Below are positions 25,357 through 33,626 of a stretch of 64,000 bases of DNA, piece after piece; the stretch's first letter is position 1; each line of letters begins with the position of its first letter. The notes under the pieces were generated by a model that saw nothing but the letters and a program-made list of their open reading frames with translations, was not told the DNA's origin and ran no database searches. The stretch spans positions 4,924,501 to 4,988,500 of the forward strand of contig NZ_JAGIOR010000001.1 in NCBI RefSeq assembly GCF_017876795.1. Reading direction: 5' to 3'. The DNA is from Rhizobium leguminosarum. GTDB taxonomy: Bacteria; Pseudomonadota; Alphaproteobacteria; Rhizobiales; Rhizobiaceae. The position numbers and the translations under genes are program-made.

Positions 25357-28300
25357 ATGCTTCCAGGCTGGGTCATATTCGCGTCTGCCTTCGGCTATCT
25401 GCTCCTGCTTTTCGCCGTGGCAAGCTATGGCGACCGCAAGAAGCGCGGCCAGGGCGGGCTCGAAGGCGGATGGCCGGTGGTCTATGCGCTGAGCCTGGCG
25501 ATCTACTGCACCTCCTGGACCTATTTTGGCAGCGTCGGACTTGCGGCGCAGCGCGGCCTGGAATTTGCCGGCATCTATATCGGACCGATCCTGGTCTTCA
25601 CGCTCGCCATGCCGCTGCTTCGCCGCATCATCGAGCTCGCCAAGGCAGAGAAGCTCACCTCGGTTGCCGATTTCGTCGCCGCGCGCTACGGCAAAAACCC
25701 GACGGTCGCAACGATCGTCGCGCTGATCTCGCTGATCGGCACCATTCCTTATATCGCGCTGCAGCTCAAGGCGATCTCGAGCACCGTCAGCGCCATGGTC
25801 AACCCGTCCGATTACGGCATCGGCAGCGGCAATCTCTACTTCTTGGACCTGCCGCTCATCGCGACGCTGGTGCTGGCCTGCTTCGCCATCATGTTCGGCA
25901 CGCGGCATACGGATGCGACGGAACACCAGGACGGCCTGATCCTTGCGGTCTCGATGGAATCCGTCGTCAAGCTCGTCGCCTTCCTGACCGCCGGCGTCTG
26001 CGTCATCTGGTTTCTCTTCGATGGCCCGACCGATCTCTGGCAGAAGACCGTCGACAATGAGCTGGTCATGTCGGCGCTCAACTACCATACCCCGATCAGC
26101 CGGTGGATCACGCTGATCCTCCTCTCGGCCTTCGCGATCATCCTGCTGCCGCGGCAATTCCACGTGACGGTTGTCGAAAACCGAACGCCGAAACAGCTGA
26201 AACTTGCCGGTTTCCTGTTTCCCACTTATCTCATCGCGATCAATCTCTTCGTGCTGCCGGTGGCAATCGGCGGACTGCTGACCTTCGGCGGCGCGGGTAA
26301 CGCCGATTTCTACATGCTGTCGCTGCCGCTTGCCGGTGAGATGCCTGTGGTGTCGCTGATCACCTTCATCGGCGGCTTCTCCGCCGCAACGGCGATGGTC
26401 ATCGTCGATTCCGTGGCGCTGTCGATCATGGTGTCGAACGACATCATCATGCCGATCTTCCTGAGGCGCAAACTCGCCGGCCGCGCCAGCCAGCGCGACA
26501 ATTTCGCCAAGACGCTGCTCAACATCCGCCGCAGCGCGATTTTCGCCGTGCTGCTGTTCGGCTATGCCTATTACCGCTCGACCGACAGCACCGCCGGCCT
26601 GGCCTCGATCGGCCTTCTTTCCTTTGCCGCGATCGCGCAAATCGCTCCTGCCCTCATCGGCGGGCTGATCTGGCGGCGGGCGAATGCCCGCGGCGCGATC
26701 CTCGGGCTTTCCTCCGGCTTCATCATCTGGATCTACCTGCTGTTCCTGCCCTCGCTCGGCGGTCCCGATTATTCCTATGTGGCGAGCGCCGTGCTCGGCT
26801 TCATCTTTCCCGGGACGACGTTGTTCACCGCAGCCGACGCCGATCCGCTGGTCAATGCGACGGCGATGAGCCTGCTCGTCAACACCGCCTTCTTCGTCGT
26901 CGGCTCGCTTACCCGCAATGCCCGGCCGCTCGAACGCATCCAGGCCGGCATCTTCGTCAAGCGGCACTCGCGCTCGCAATTTGCCACGCGCGGGTGGAAG
27001 ACCCGCATCAGCGTCGGCGATCTCAAGGCGGCAATCTCGCGTTATCTCGGCGAAGAGCGGATGCAGCGCTCTTTGACGACCTACGAACAAAGCTCCGGCC
27101 GCAAGCTGGAGGACGAACAGCCGGCCGACATGGCGCTCATCCATTTCAGCGAGCAGCTGCTCGGCAGCGCCATCGGCTCGTCGTCGGCCCGGCTGGTGCT
27201 GTCATTGATCCTGCAGAAGATCGAGGATGCCTCTTCCGACACCGCCTGGCTGCTCGACCAGGCAAGCGAGGCACTGCAATATAATCAGGATATGCTGCAG
27301 ACCGCGCTTTCGCAGATGGACCAGGGCATTGCGGTGTTCGACAGTTCCAACCGGCTGACGATCTGGAACCGGCGCTTCCGGCAATTGCTGGATCTGCCGG
27401 AGAGTGCCGGCCAGGTTGGTTTTCCCCTCGCCGATATCGTCACCACGCTGAGTGAACGCGGCGATATCACGCCCGGCGATCTCAATCAGACGGTGCGGCA
27501 TTTCCTGACATTGGATAAGCCCTTCGCACTGGTGCTCAGCGGCGGCGAGCGGATCATCGAGGTGCGCTCCAACGCCATGCCCGATAAGGGCATTGTCGCG
27601 ACCTTCACCGATATCACCCAGCGCGTGAGCGCCGACCAGGCGCTGAAACAGGCGAATGAGACACTGGAGCAGCGCGTCGCCGAACGCACCGCCGAGTTGA
27701 CCCGCGTCAACCACGAACTCGCCGAGGCGCGCGCCGCCGCCGACGAGGCGAATATCGGCAAGACCCGTTTTTTCGCCGCCGCCGGCCACGATATCCTGCA
27801 GCCGCTGAACGCCGCCAGACTCTATTCCTCGGCGCTGGTCGAGCGCATGGCGCAATCCGACAACAGCCCGATCGTGCGCAACATCGATTCCGCGCTGGAA
27901 TCGGTCGAAACCATTCTCGGCGCCGTCCTCGATATATCCAGGCTCGATACCGGCGCCATGCGGCCGCGGCTTGCCGCCGTGGCACTTTCCGACCTGCTGG
28001 AGCGGATCGAGACCGACTTTGCGCCGATCGCCCGCGAAAAACAGCTGAAGCTGGTGGTCATGCCGACGTCGCTCAGGGTGCGCTCCGACCCCAATCTGCT
28101 GCGCCGGCTGGTGCAGAACCTCGTTTCCAATGCCATCAAATACACGATCACCGGCAAGGTGCTGGTCGGGGCGCGGCGACGCGGCAACCAGGTGATCATT
28201 CAGGTGATCGATTCCGGCATCGGCATTCCGCCCTCGAAATTCCGCACGGTGTTCAAGGAATTCGCCCGGCTGGACGAAGGCGCGAAAACCGCCTCCGGCC

Positions 28301-28860
28301 TCGGGCTCGGCCTTTCGATCGTTGACCGCATCGCTCGCGTTCTCAACCATCCGGTCGAACTGCACTCGACGCATGGCAAGGGTACGGAATTCCGCATCGC
28401 CATGCCGCTCGACGTCTCGCGCCCCGCCGAGGCTGCAGCGGCAACCGCCGCCGCCGATCGGCCGGGGCAGCCACTGAGAGGGTTGAAGATCCTCTGCATC
28501 GATAACGAACCGAAGATTCTCGAAGGCATGCGGCTGCTGCTCAGCGGCTGGGGCTGCGAGGTGGAGGCGCTGGATAGCCTCGCCGAGGTGATGTCGAGCG
28601 ACGGCCATGGCGGGCCGCCGGATGTCGTCATCGCCGACTATCATCTCGACGACGGCACCGGCATTGCCGCGATCCTGCATCTGCGCCGGCAGTTCGGCGC
28701 CGATATCCCTGCGCTGCTGATTACGGCCGATCGGACGCCGGAGGTGCGCAGCGAGGCCGAGAGATACGGTATCGCCGTTCAGCACAAACCGGTGCGGCCG
28801 GCAGCGCTGCGCGCCTATATCACCCAGATTTCCGGGTTGAAGCGCGCGGCCGCGGAGTAA
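25357..28860 (+). CDS. Sodium/solute-symporter-like hybrid sensor histidine kinase
   Basis: The protein has 1167 residues. Residues 1 to about 510 form an SSS (PutP-type) symporter domain with about 13 transmembrane helices. Then come a PAS region (about 640-755), a coiled coil, a HisKA domain with His811 (AGHDILQPLNAARL), a HATPase domain (NLVSNAIKYT, GLGLGLSIVDR), and a receiver (about 1045-1160) with phospho-acceptor Asp1094 (VVIADYHLDDG). Such SSS-kinases are thought to sense or take up a small molecule, often an organic acid or amino acid, and signal through a partner regulator. None is encoded nearby. The TetR gene follows 3 bases later on the opposite strand. Confidence 0.9.
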   Translation: MLPGWVIFASAFGYLLLLFAVASYGDRKKRGQGGLEGGWPVVYALSLAIYCTSWTYFGSVGLAAQRGLEFAGIYIGPILVFTLAMPLLRRIIELAKAEKLTSVADFVAARYGKNPTVATIVALISLIGTIPYIALQLKAISSTVSAMVNPSDYGIGSGNLYFLDLPLIATLVLACFAIMFGTRHTDATEHQDGLILAVSMESVVKLVAFLTAGVCVIWFLFDGPTDLWQKTVDNELVMSALNYHTPISRWITLILLSAFAIILLPRQFHVTVVENRTPKQLKLAGFLFPTYLIAINLFVLPVAIGGLLTFGGAGNADFYMLSLPLAGEMPVVSLITFIGGFSAATAMVIVDSVALSIMVSNDIIMPIFLRRKLAGRASQRDNFAKTLLNIRRSAIFAVLLFGYAYYRSTDSTAGLASIGLLSFAAIAQIAPALIGGLIWRRANARGAILGLSSGFIIWIYLLFLPSLGGPDYSYVASAVLGFIFPGTTLFTAADADPLVNATAMSLLVNTAFFVVGSLTRNARPLERIQAGIFVKRHSRSQFATRGWKTRISVGDLKAAISRYLGEERMQRSLTTYEQSSGRKLEDEQPADMALIHFSEQLLGSAIGSSSARLVLSLILQKIEDASSDTAWLLDQASEALQYNQDMLQTALSQMDQGIAVFDSSNRLTIWNRRFRQLLDLPESAGQVGFPLADIVTTLSERGDITPGDLNQTVRHFLTLDKPFALVLSGGERIIEVRSNAMPDKGIVATFTDITQRVSADQALKQANETLEQRVAERTAELTRVNHELAEARAAADEANIGKTRFFAAAGHDILQPLNAARLYSSALVERMAQSDNSPIVRNIDSALESVETILGAVLDISRLDTGAMRPRLAAVALSDLLERIETDFAPIAREKQLKLVVMPTSLRVRSDPNLLRRLVQNLVSNAIKYTITGKVLVGARRRGNQVIIQVIDSGIGIPPSKFRTVFKEFARLDEGAKTASGLGLGLSIVDRIARVLNHPVELHSTHGKGTEFRIAMPLDVSRPAEAAAATAAADRPGQPLRGLKILCIDNEPKILEGMRLLLSGWGCEVEALDSLAEVMSSDGHGGPPDVVIADYHLDDGTGIAAILHLRRQFGADIPALLITADRTPEVRSEAERYGIAVQHKPVRPAALRAYITQISGLKRAAAE

Positions 28861-28863
28861 GGG

Positions 28864-29421
28864 TCAGTCCGTAGCGTCCATGACGCGCGCGATGAGATCA
28901 CGCACACGCGCCGCATCCGGCACGTCGCCGAACAGGATGCGGTACATGATCGGCGCCACGACCTGATCCATGACGCGCTCGATATCCGGAAAGACCTCGC
29001 CGCGAGCCTTTGCCCTTTCGGCGATGACGCCGATCTGCTGGCGGGTATACTCGCAGCATTTGCAGGCATTTGCGCCCGCCTGCGCCGCCAGAACGTCGCG
29101 GATCATCTCGCGGCCCGGCCCGGAAGACATTTCCTCGGCATATTGCTCAGCCCAGGCTTCGAGGTCCGCCTTGCCGCTGCCGGCATCGACCGGCTGCATA
29201 TCCGGCCGCAGCCGCTCGACGGCAACGTCGGCAAGAAGCACTTGCAGATCGCCCCAGCGGCGATAGATGGTCGACGGCGTCACACCCGCCTTGGCAGCGA
29301 TCAGCGGGATCGTCACCTCAGCGCGGTTCATCTCGGCCAGCAGCTCATGGACCGCCTTGTGAACCGATGCTTGAACCCGCGCGCTTCTGCCGCCCGGACG
29401 GAGATTCTCTTTTACCGCCAT
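28864..29421 (-). CDS. TetR-family transcriptional regulator
   Basis: The protein has 185 residues from ATG 29421. The N-terminal helix-turn-helix covers about residues 12-58 (VTIPLIAAKAGVTPSTIYRRWGD), followed by a variable ligand domain with three clustered cysteines (CKCCEY). The longer frame from 29484 runs into a repeat and is rejected. It is divergent from an MFS transporter gene. A palindrome overlapping a -35 box between the two genes is the likely operator, so the protein probably represses the pump until a ligand binds. Confidence 0.85.
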   Translation of the reverse strand: MAVKENLRPGGRSARVQASVHKAVHELLAEMNRAEVTIPLIAAKAGVTPSTIYRRWGDLQVLLADVAVERLRPDMQPVDAGSGKADLEAWAEQYAEEMSSGPGREMIRDVLAAQAGANACKCCEYTRQQIGVIAERAKARGEVFPDIERVMDQVVAPIMYRILFGDVPDAARVRDLIARVMDATD

Positions 29422-29452
29422 GCCTGTAATCCGACTTTCGTTTCTTTGTTTT

Positions 29453-29501
29453 ATGCATGTCGTTATCCCGGAACCGCTGCACACTTCCGGGCGACAGGCA
29501 T
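29453..29501. repeat. RIME-like palindromic repeat, copy 1
   Basis: ATGCATGTCG ... CCGGAA, a CCGCTGCACAC-containing loop, and TTCCGG ... CGACAGGCAT form an imperfect hairpin. Related copies are at 31315-31358 and 61590-61634. This pattern fits the mosaic palindromic elements described in rhizobia. Confidence 0.6.
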
Positions 29502-29503
29502 AC

Positions 29504-29532
29504 TATGGTTCAAAATCTTTGACAGAACCATA
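29504..29532. promoter_or_regulatory. Probable TetR operator overlapping the MFS promoter
   Basis: Perfect 8-bp arms TATGGTTC (29504-29511) and GAACCATA (29525-29532) flank a 13-base spacer. The spacer contains TTGACA at 29519-29524, a consensus -35 box directed at the MFS gene. Binding here would block the promoter. Confidence 0.6.
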
Positions 29533-29611
29533 AACGCAAAGAATTTGCCTTTACCATGCATTCGCCCTAAATGGAGCTAACGCAACGGCTTAGCTTTAAG
29601 AGGGCTTATAT

Positions 29612-30805
29612 ATGGTCGCCGCAGCCAAATCCACCGGGAATGCGCAGAGCCCCTCGATCGGTTTTCATGCGCTGACACTCGCCACCTTCTTCGGCGCCTC
29701 CGCGGCGCCGACGCCGCTCTACCGGATCTATCAGCAGAACTTCTCGCTGTCGCCGGTGCTGATCACGGTGGTCTTCGCGGTCTACGCCTTCGCGCTGTTG
29801 GCGGCGCTTTTGACCGCTGGGTCGATCTCCGACCATCTCGGCCGCAAGCCGGTGATCTTTTTCGCCCTCGTGCTCGAAATCGTCGCCATGGCGCTCTTCG
29901 TCGTCGCCAGCGGGCCCGGCTGGCTGATCGCGGCACGGATCGTCCAGGGTATTGCAACCGGGATCGCCGGCGCCTCGCTCGGCGCGGCGCTCGTTGATGT
30001 CGACCGGGCAAAGGGGCAGATCGTCAATTCGATCGCGCCGCTTTGCGGCATGGCGGTGGGCGCGGTCGGCACCAGCGCCTTGATCCAATACGGCCCCTTC
30101 CCGATGCATCTCATTTATGCGCTGCTGTTCGCCGCCTTCACCCTGCTAGCAGCCGGCATCTGGCTGACGTACGAGACCGGCGGCACGCGGCCGGGCGCGC
30201 TCGGTTCGCTGATCCCCAGGGTCGCCATTCCCCAGCAGGTGAAACGGCCGCTGTCGCTGGTGACGCCGATCAACATCGCCAACTGGACGCTCGCCGGCTT
30301 CTATCTCTCGCTGGTCCCGTCGCTGGTCGCCAGCACCACCGGCAGCGGCGCGCCGCTGACCGGCGGGGCCGTCGTGACTGCGCTGATGGCGAGCGGAGCG
30401 ATCGCCGTCTATCTCAGGCGCAGCAAGTCGCCCTCGGCCAATCTCGGTTTCGGCGTGTCGGCCAAAACGCTCGGCATTTTGACGGTGGTTGCCGGCGTGC
30501 ATCTCGCCAATGTGCCGCTGCTGCTGATCGGCACGGTCTTCACCGGCGCCGGTTTCGGAACCAATTTCCTCGGCTCGATCGGCACCATCATGCCGCTCGC
30601 CAAGGCGGATGAGCGGGCCGGGCTGCTGTCGGCCTTCTATGTCCAGAGCTATCTCGCCTTCAGCCTGCCGGCGATCCTTGCCGGGTTCCTGGCGAAATCG
30701 GCCGGTTATGCGCTGACGACCGATATCTATGCGACGGCAATCCTGCTGTTGATGGGTGTCGGACTGATGGGGCTTCGCGCCGGCCGGCGAAAAGCGGCCG
30801 CCTGA
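29612..30805 (+). CDS. MFS efflux transporter
   Basis: The 397-residue protein has about 12 transmembrane helices. Motif A (GSISDHLGRKPVIF) lies between helices 2 and 3. AGAGGG lies about 8 bases before ATG 29612. Together with the divergent TetR gene and the intervening operator, this suggests a drug or metabolite exporter under local repression. The substrate cannot be read from sequence. Confidence 0.85.
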   Translation: MVAAAKSTGNAQSPSIGFHALTLATFFGASAAPTPLYRIYQQNFSLSPVLITVVFAVYAFALLAALLTAGSISDHLGRKPVIFFALVLEIVAMALFVVASGPGWLIAARIVQGIATGIAGASLGAALVDVDRAKGQIVNSIAPLCGMAVGAVGTSALIQYGPFPMHLIYALLFAAFTLLAAGIWLTYETGGTRPGALGSLIPRVAIPQQVKRPLSLVTPINIANWTLAGFYLSLVPSLVASTTGSGAPLTGGAVVTALMASGAIAVYLRRSKSPSANLGFGVSAKTLGILTVVAGVHLANVPLLLIGTVFTGAGFGTNFLGSIGTIMPLAKADERAGLLSAFYVQSYLAFSLPAILAGFLAKSAGYALTTDIYATAILLLMGVGLMGLRAGRRKAAA

Positions 30806-30863
30806 GGACGCAACCGCAACCATCCATGGGGGATCCCGTCTCCCGTTTTACTGAACCGCTGGA

Positions 30864-31256
30864 TCAGAAATCCTCCCAGCCATGGTCGGCCCGAGCTGTC
30901 ACCTTTGAACCGCCGCCAATCGCGGCCGCCAACGTCTTCTTCAATGCACGATCCGGCGAGGGAACCGGGAGGGCCGCGTGCGACGATACGATTTTCGGAG
31001 CGGCGATCGGACGCGGCGCATTCGAACGCGATATAACCGAAGTCGATCCCCTATCGAGTCGAAACTGACCCAACCGTCCGGACAGGGCAGAAACCTCGAT
31101 CGCAAGCGTGTGGGCGGCCGCATTCGACTCCTCGACCATCGCCGCATTCTTCTGCGTCGCTTGATCCATCTGATTGACGGCGGTGTTGATTTCCTGAAGG
31201 CCGGTCGACTGCTCGCGGGCGGACTGAACGATCGCATGGACGTTGCGGTCGATCTG
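30864..31256 (-). pseudogene. C-terminal fragment of a methyl-accepting chemotaxis protein
   Basis: About 130 codons encode the end of a chemoreceptor signalling domain (SAREQSTGLQEINTAVNQMD, then QKNAAMVEESNAAAHTL) and a variable tail ending GWEDF. A stop codon (TAG at 31257-31259) lies immediately upstream in frame. The receptor hairpin tip, methylation helices, membrane region and ligand domain are all missing. The break coincides with a RIME-like repeat zone at 31280-31360. It is not functional as a receptor. Confidence 0.8.
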
Positions 31257-31314
31257 CTAAAGCACGCCCGCGATCCTTCAGATCCGCGGCCGCGCTTTAA
31301 GTCTTTGTTTTTAC

Positions 31315-31358
31315 GTATGTCTTTGCCGCAAAACCGCTGCACGGTCTGCGCGACATGC
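31315..31358. repeat. RIME-like palindromic repeat, copy 2
   Basis: GTATGTC ... GCCGCAAAACCGCTGCAC ... GCGCGACATGC is a degenerate version of the hairpin at 61590-61634. It lies between the chemoreceptor remnant and the SnoaL-like gene. Confidence 0.5.
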
Positions 31359-31374
31359 TTGACCGGCAACGGAA

Positions 31375-31839
31375 TTATTCAACAGGGTCTGCACTTTGCG
31401 GCTTCAGATCGAGCAGCGCGCGGCCGCTGCCATCCATGGCGAAGGGCACCGAGGCGTGCTGATGGGCGACCAGCCAGCGGCCATCCCGCTTGACGAGGCC
31501 GAGGGTCTGGCGGAACCAGAGATCGACCTCGGTGCCATCGGTCTTGGTCCCGGTCATGCGCATGAGACCGCTCCAGAAGGCGACATCGCCGCCGAGCGTC
31601 AATCTGGCATCGCGCACTTCGCCGCCGATCGGGCCTTCCCAGGTATCGAACCAGGTTTGCAGGCCGGCTGCGTCCTTGCCATTGCTGACGAGCGGCGGCG
31701 CCAGCGAGAACTCGACGGAATCCTCGGCCTCATAGGAAAGCGCTTCCTCGGCGTTCTTTTCACTGAGCGCCTTGGCCCGCATCATCAGCATGGCGATGAC
31801 CGCCTCTTCTTCGTGCCTGACATTGACTTCGTCTTTCAC
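31375..31839 (-). CDS. SnoaL/NTF2-like domain protein
   Basis: This 154-residue protein has one cystatin-like alpha-beta barrel. Features are an N-terminal helix (EEEAVIAMLMMRAKALSEKN), the segment LQTWFDTWEGPIGGEV, and a final sheet VDLWFRQTLGLVKRDGRWLVAHQHASVPF. This matches SnoaL-like or ketosteroid-isomerase-like proteins of unknown substrate. There is no signal peptide. It follows the GFA-family gene on the same strand with a repeat between them. Confidence 0.78.
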   Translation of the reverse strand: MKDEVNVRHEEEAVIAMLMMRAKALSEKNAEEALSYEAEDSVEFSLAPPLVSNGKDAAGLQTWFDTWEGPIGGEVRDARLTLGGDVAFWSGLMRMTGTKTDGTEVDLWFRQTLGLVKRDGRWLVAHQHASVPFAMDGSGRALLDLKPQSADPVE

Positions 31840-31917
31840 AACCGTTCTCCTTTTCCGTTATAGACAGAGGACGAACGGCAAGAGGACGATCCGACAAGGA
31901 TGCATTTCCGTTTTCGT

Positions 31918-31957
31918 AATTCCGGACGCAAAACCGCCGCGCAGTTTTGCCGGAATT
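31918..31957. repeat. RIME-like AATTCCGG palindrome, copy 1
   Basis: AATTCCG ... GCAAAAC, a GC-rich loop, and GTTTTGC CGGAATT give two stacked 7-bp stems. A close copy is at 33104-33147 and a partial one near 45768-45792. It ends 3 bases before the GFA gene stop and could also terminate that transcript. Confidence 0.6.
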
Positions 31958-31960
31958 GCT

Positions 31961-32365
31961 TCAGAGATAACTCGTCACTTCAGGCTCGTTCCACCAGGCA
32001 TCATGCCTGCCGTCGTAATAACGGACCGGCAAGGCTGCCAGTTCCTCAGGGGTGATATCGTCGAGGCAGGCGATGTTGATCGAGACATAGGCGCCGCCGA
32101 TCGCCTCGACATAACCATTGCCGTAGGCCGGCACGCCGCAGGTGCGGCAGAAGCGGTGGTGACCGCTCATCGTGTTGAACTGGTAGTCAGCCGTCTCAGC
32201 CTCGTCGCACATCAGCCGAAAATCCTCCGGCTTGACGTTGGCGCCCCAATAACGCCGCTTGGCGCAGATCGAACAATTGCAGCGGCCGGTGCCCTCTTCG
32301 AGGTCCATATCCACCTCGTAATGCAATTTGCCACAATGGCAGCTTCCCTTGTAGGTTTTCTTCAT
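31961..32365 (-). CDS. GFA-family (glutathione-dependent formaldehyde-activating-like) protein
   Basis: The 134-residue protein starts MKKTYKGSCHCGKLHYEV. Its zinc-binding cysteines are in CHCG, RCNCSICAKR and FCRTCG, the arrangement of GFA/CENP-V domains. The family binds zinc and sometimes glutathione; the enzymatic role of most members is unproven. AAGGAGGAG precedes ATG 32365. It is divergent from a MarR regulator with two near-identical operators between them, so it is the likely regulated target. Confidence 0.87.
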   Translation of the reverse strand: MKKTYKGSCHCGKLHYEVDMDLEEGTGRCNCSICAKRRYWGANVKPEDFRLMCDEAETADYQFNTMSGHHRFCRTCGVPAYGNGYVEAIGGAYVSINIACLDDITPEELAALPVRYYDGRHDAWWNEPEVTSYL

Positions 32366-32406
32366 GGCGCGCTCCTCCTTCGATGTTGCCTTCAGTGCTG
32401 CTGTAT

Positions 32407-32420
32407 GACAATATGTTGTC
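32407..32420. promoter_or_regulatory. MarR operator candidate, site 1
   Basis: GACAATATGTTGTC has perfect GACAA/TTGTC arms. It lies 42-55 bases upstream of the GFA-family start and differs by one base from site 2. Confidence 0.65.
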
Positions 32421-32442
32421 ACTATGGATGAGATACAAAATA

Positions 32443-32456
32443 GACAACATGTTGTC
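32443..32456. promoter_or_regulatory. MarR operator candidate, site 2
   Basis: GACAACATGTTGTC is a perfect 14-bp palindrome with its centre 36 bases from site 1. It is upstream of ATG 32481 and inside the longer frame that begins at 32424, which argues for the later start of the MarR gene. Confidence 0.65.
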
Positions 32457-32480
32457 AAACAAAATCGACCGGAGCGGACA

Positions 32481-32924
32481 ATGGAAGGGAATGCCTTTTC
32501 CGCTTTCGCAATCACCGCCCTTCGCCTCGCCGGCCATCTGACGGCGGCGGGCGACCAGCTGGCAAAGCCTGCAGGACAGACAAGCGCCCGCTGGCAGGTG
32601 CTGGCCGCGGCAAGGCGCGGCGACATGTCGGTGGCGCAGATTGCCCGCGCGCTCGGCCTCGCTCGCCAGGGCGTGCAACGGCTTGCCGATGTGCTGGAGG
32701 GTGAAGGGCTGATCGCCTATGCGGAGAACCCGCAGCACCAGCGGGCCAAGCTGGTGCGGCTGACGGCGGAAGGGACCGCACGGCTGGGGGTGATCGAGGT
32801 GGCGCAGGCCGGATGGGCGGACGGGCTGGGTGCTGCGTTTACGTCAGCCGAGCTCGATGCGGCGCGGGCGGTGATGGCGCGCGTGATGGAGATGCTGGAA
32901 GCCGAAGAGGCGTCTCGCGACTGA
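32481..32924 (+). CDS. MarR-family transcriptional regulator
   Basis: The protein has 147 residues from ATG 32481, which follows GGAGCGG. The winged helix-turn-helix is VAQIARALGLARQGVQRLADVLEGEGLI with wing ENPQHQRAKLVRLT, about residues 52-95. Flanking helices form the dimer interface. Such regulators usually repress their own gene and a neighbour and are released by phenolics or oxidants. Twin palindromes in the 115-base divergent spacer support autoregulation and control of the GFA-family gene. Confidence 0.87.
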   Translation: MEGNAFSAFAITALRLAGHLTAAGDQLAKPAGQTSARWQVLAAARRGDMSVAQIARALGLARQGVQRLADVLEGEGLIAYAENPQHQRAKLVRLTAEGTARLGVIEVAQAGWADGLGAAFTSAELDAARAVMARVMEMLEAEEASRD

Positions 32925-32979
32925 GAATTCGAACGGCAGTTCTTGAGGAGGCGCGGCATCGGCCGACCAGATACGAAAA

Positions 32980-33001
32980 AGGCCGGGCTAACCCGACCTT
33001 C
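32980..33001. terminator. Bidirectional terminator between MarR gene and cspA
   Basis: AAGGCCGGG and CCCGACCTT pair around a 4-base loop. On the minus strand the stem is followed by TTTTTCG, a good terminator for the leftward cspA transcript. On the plus strand it lies 55 bases after the MarR stop. Confidence 0.65.
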
Positions 33002-33069
33002 CCTGCCATCTCAACGAACCGTGCCAGTACATCCGTGGTCACGATCCGGAGATGATATTCAAAGCTCCA

Positions 33070-33147
33070 CGCGTCCAAGAGGACGCGCTGCTTTTGTTTT
33101 AACGCAATTCCGGACGGAAAACCGCTTCGCACTTTTCCTGGAATTGC
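33070..33147. repeat. RIME-like double palindrome
   Basis: CGCGTCC/GGACGCG (33070-33087, 4-base loop) is followed by GCAATTCC ... GGAAAA and TTTTCC ... GGAATTGC (33104-33147). These are the same two motif types seen at 753-770 and 31918-31957, here side by side downstream of cspA. Confidence 0.6.
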
Positions 33148-33153
33148 TGGGCC

Positions 33154-33363
33154 TTAGGCCGCCTGGAGGCGGTCTGCCGACATTTTGCCGGACTTGTTGT
33201 CGCGGACGAGCTCGTAAGACAGCTTCTGGCCATCCTTGAGGTCACGCATGCCGGCGCGTTCAACGGCCGAGATGTGGACGAAGACGTCGGCAGCGCCGTC
33301 ATCCGGCTGAATGAAGCCGAAGCCCTTGGTTGCGTTGAACCACTTAACGGTACCTGTGCTCAT
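33154..33363 (-). CDS. cspA: Cold-shock protein (CspA family)
   Basis: This 69-residue single cold-shock domain starts [20 protein letters not shown] (RNP1 in KGFGFIQP) and has RNP2 VFVHIS. It binds single-stranded RNA/DNA and acts as an RNA chaperone. ATG 33363 is the family start, and the upstream in-frame extension to 33477 is rejected. The 260-base upstream gap probably holds a long 5' leader, as is usual for these genes. Paralogues are expected elsewhere, so the symbol is generic. Confidence 0.93.
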   Translation of the reverse strand: MSTGTVKWFNATKGFGFIQPDDGAADVFVHISAVERAGMRDLKDGQKLSYELVRDNKSGKMSADRLQAA

Positions 33364-33626
33364 GACGATATCCTTTTCGAATCGTTCATAGAAGATTGCA
33401 GCCCGGATAAATGCCGAGCGGCGATGAAAACCGATTTTGGAGGAAGTTCGCCAGGAACGACGCAAGCGCCGTTTCAAAGTTCATCTAGCAAGATCGATGC
33501 GAGAACGTTTAATCGGAAATTGTGTCCGTGACAAGGCCGCAACACGGAAAAGTCGAGTTCGTGCTCTTGGGGCGAAAGGGTCTTTGCCGTAGTGCCGCGC
33601 AGCCCCCCGCCCTGCCTAAAACAGAT

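Noticed and set aside
25354..27144. 596-residue open frame antisense to the hybrid kinase
   Set aside because: It mirrors codon position bias of the real gene in GC-rich DNA, is dominated by Arg, Asp, Gly and His, and has no family motif.
27202..28785. 527-residue frame antisense to the kinase catalytic domains
   Set aside because: It mirrors strongly conserved kinase motifs and shows no independent protein features.
32424..32480. Upstream start for the MarR gene
   Set aside because: The second operator would lie inside the coding sequence, while ATG 32481 has a ribosome-binding site and the normal family length.
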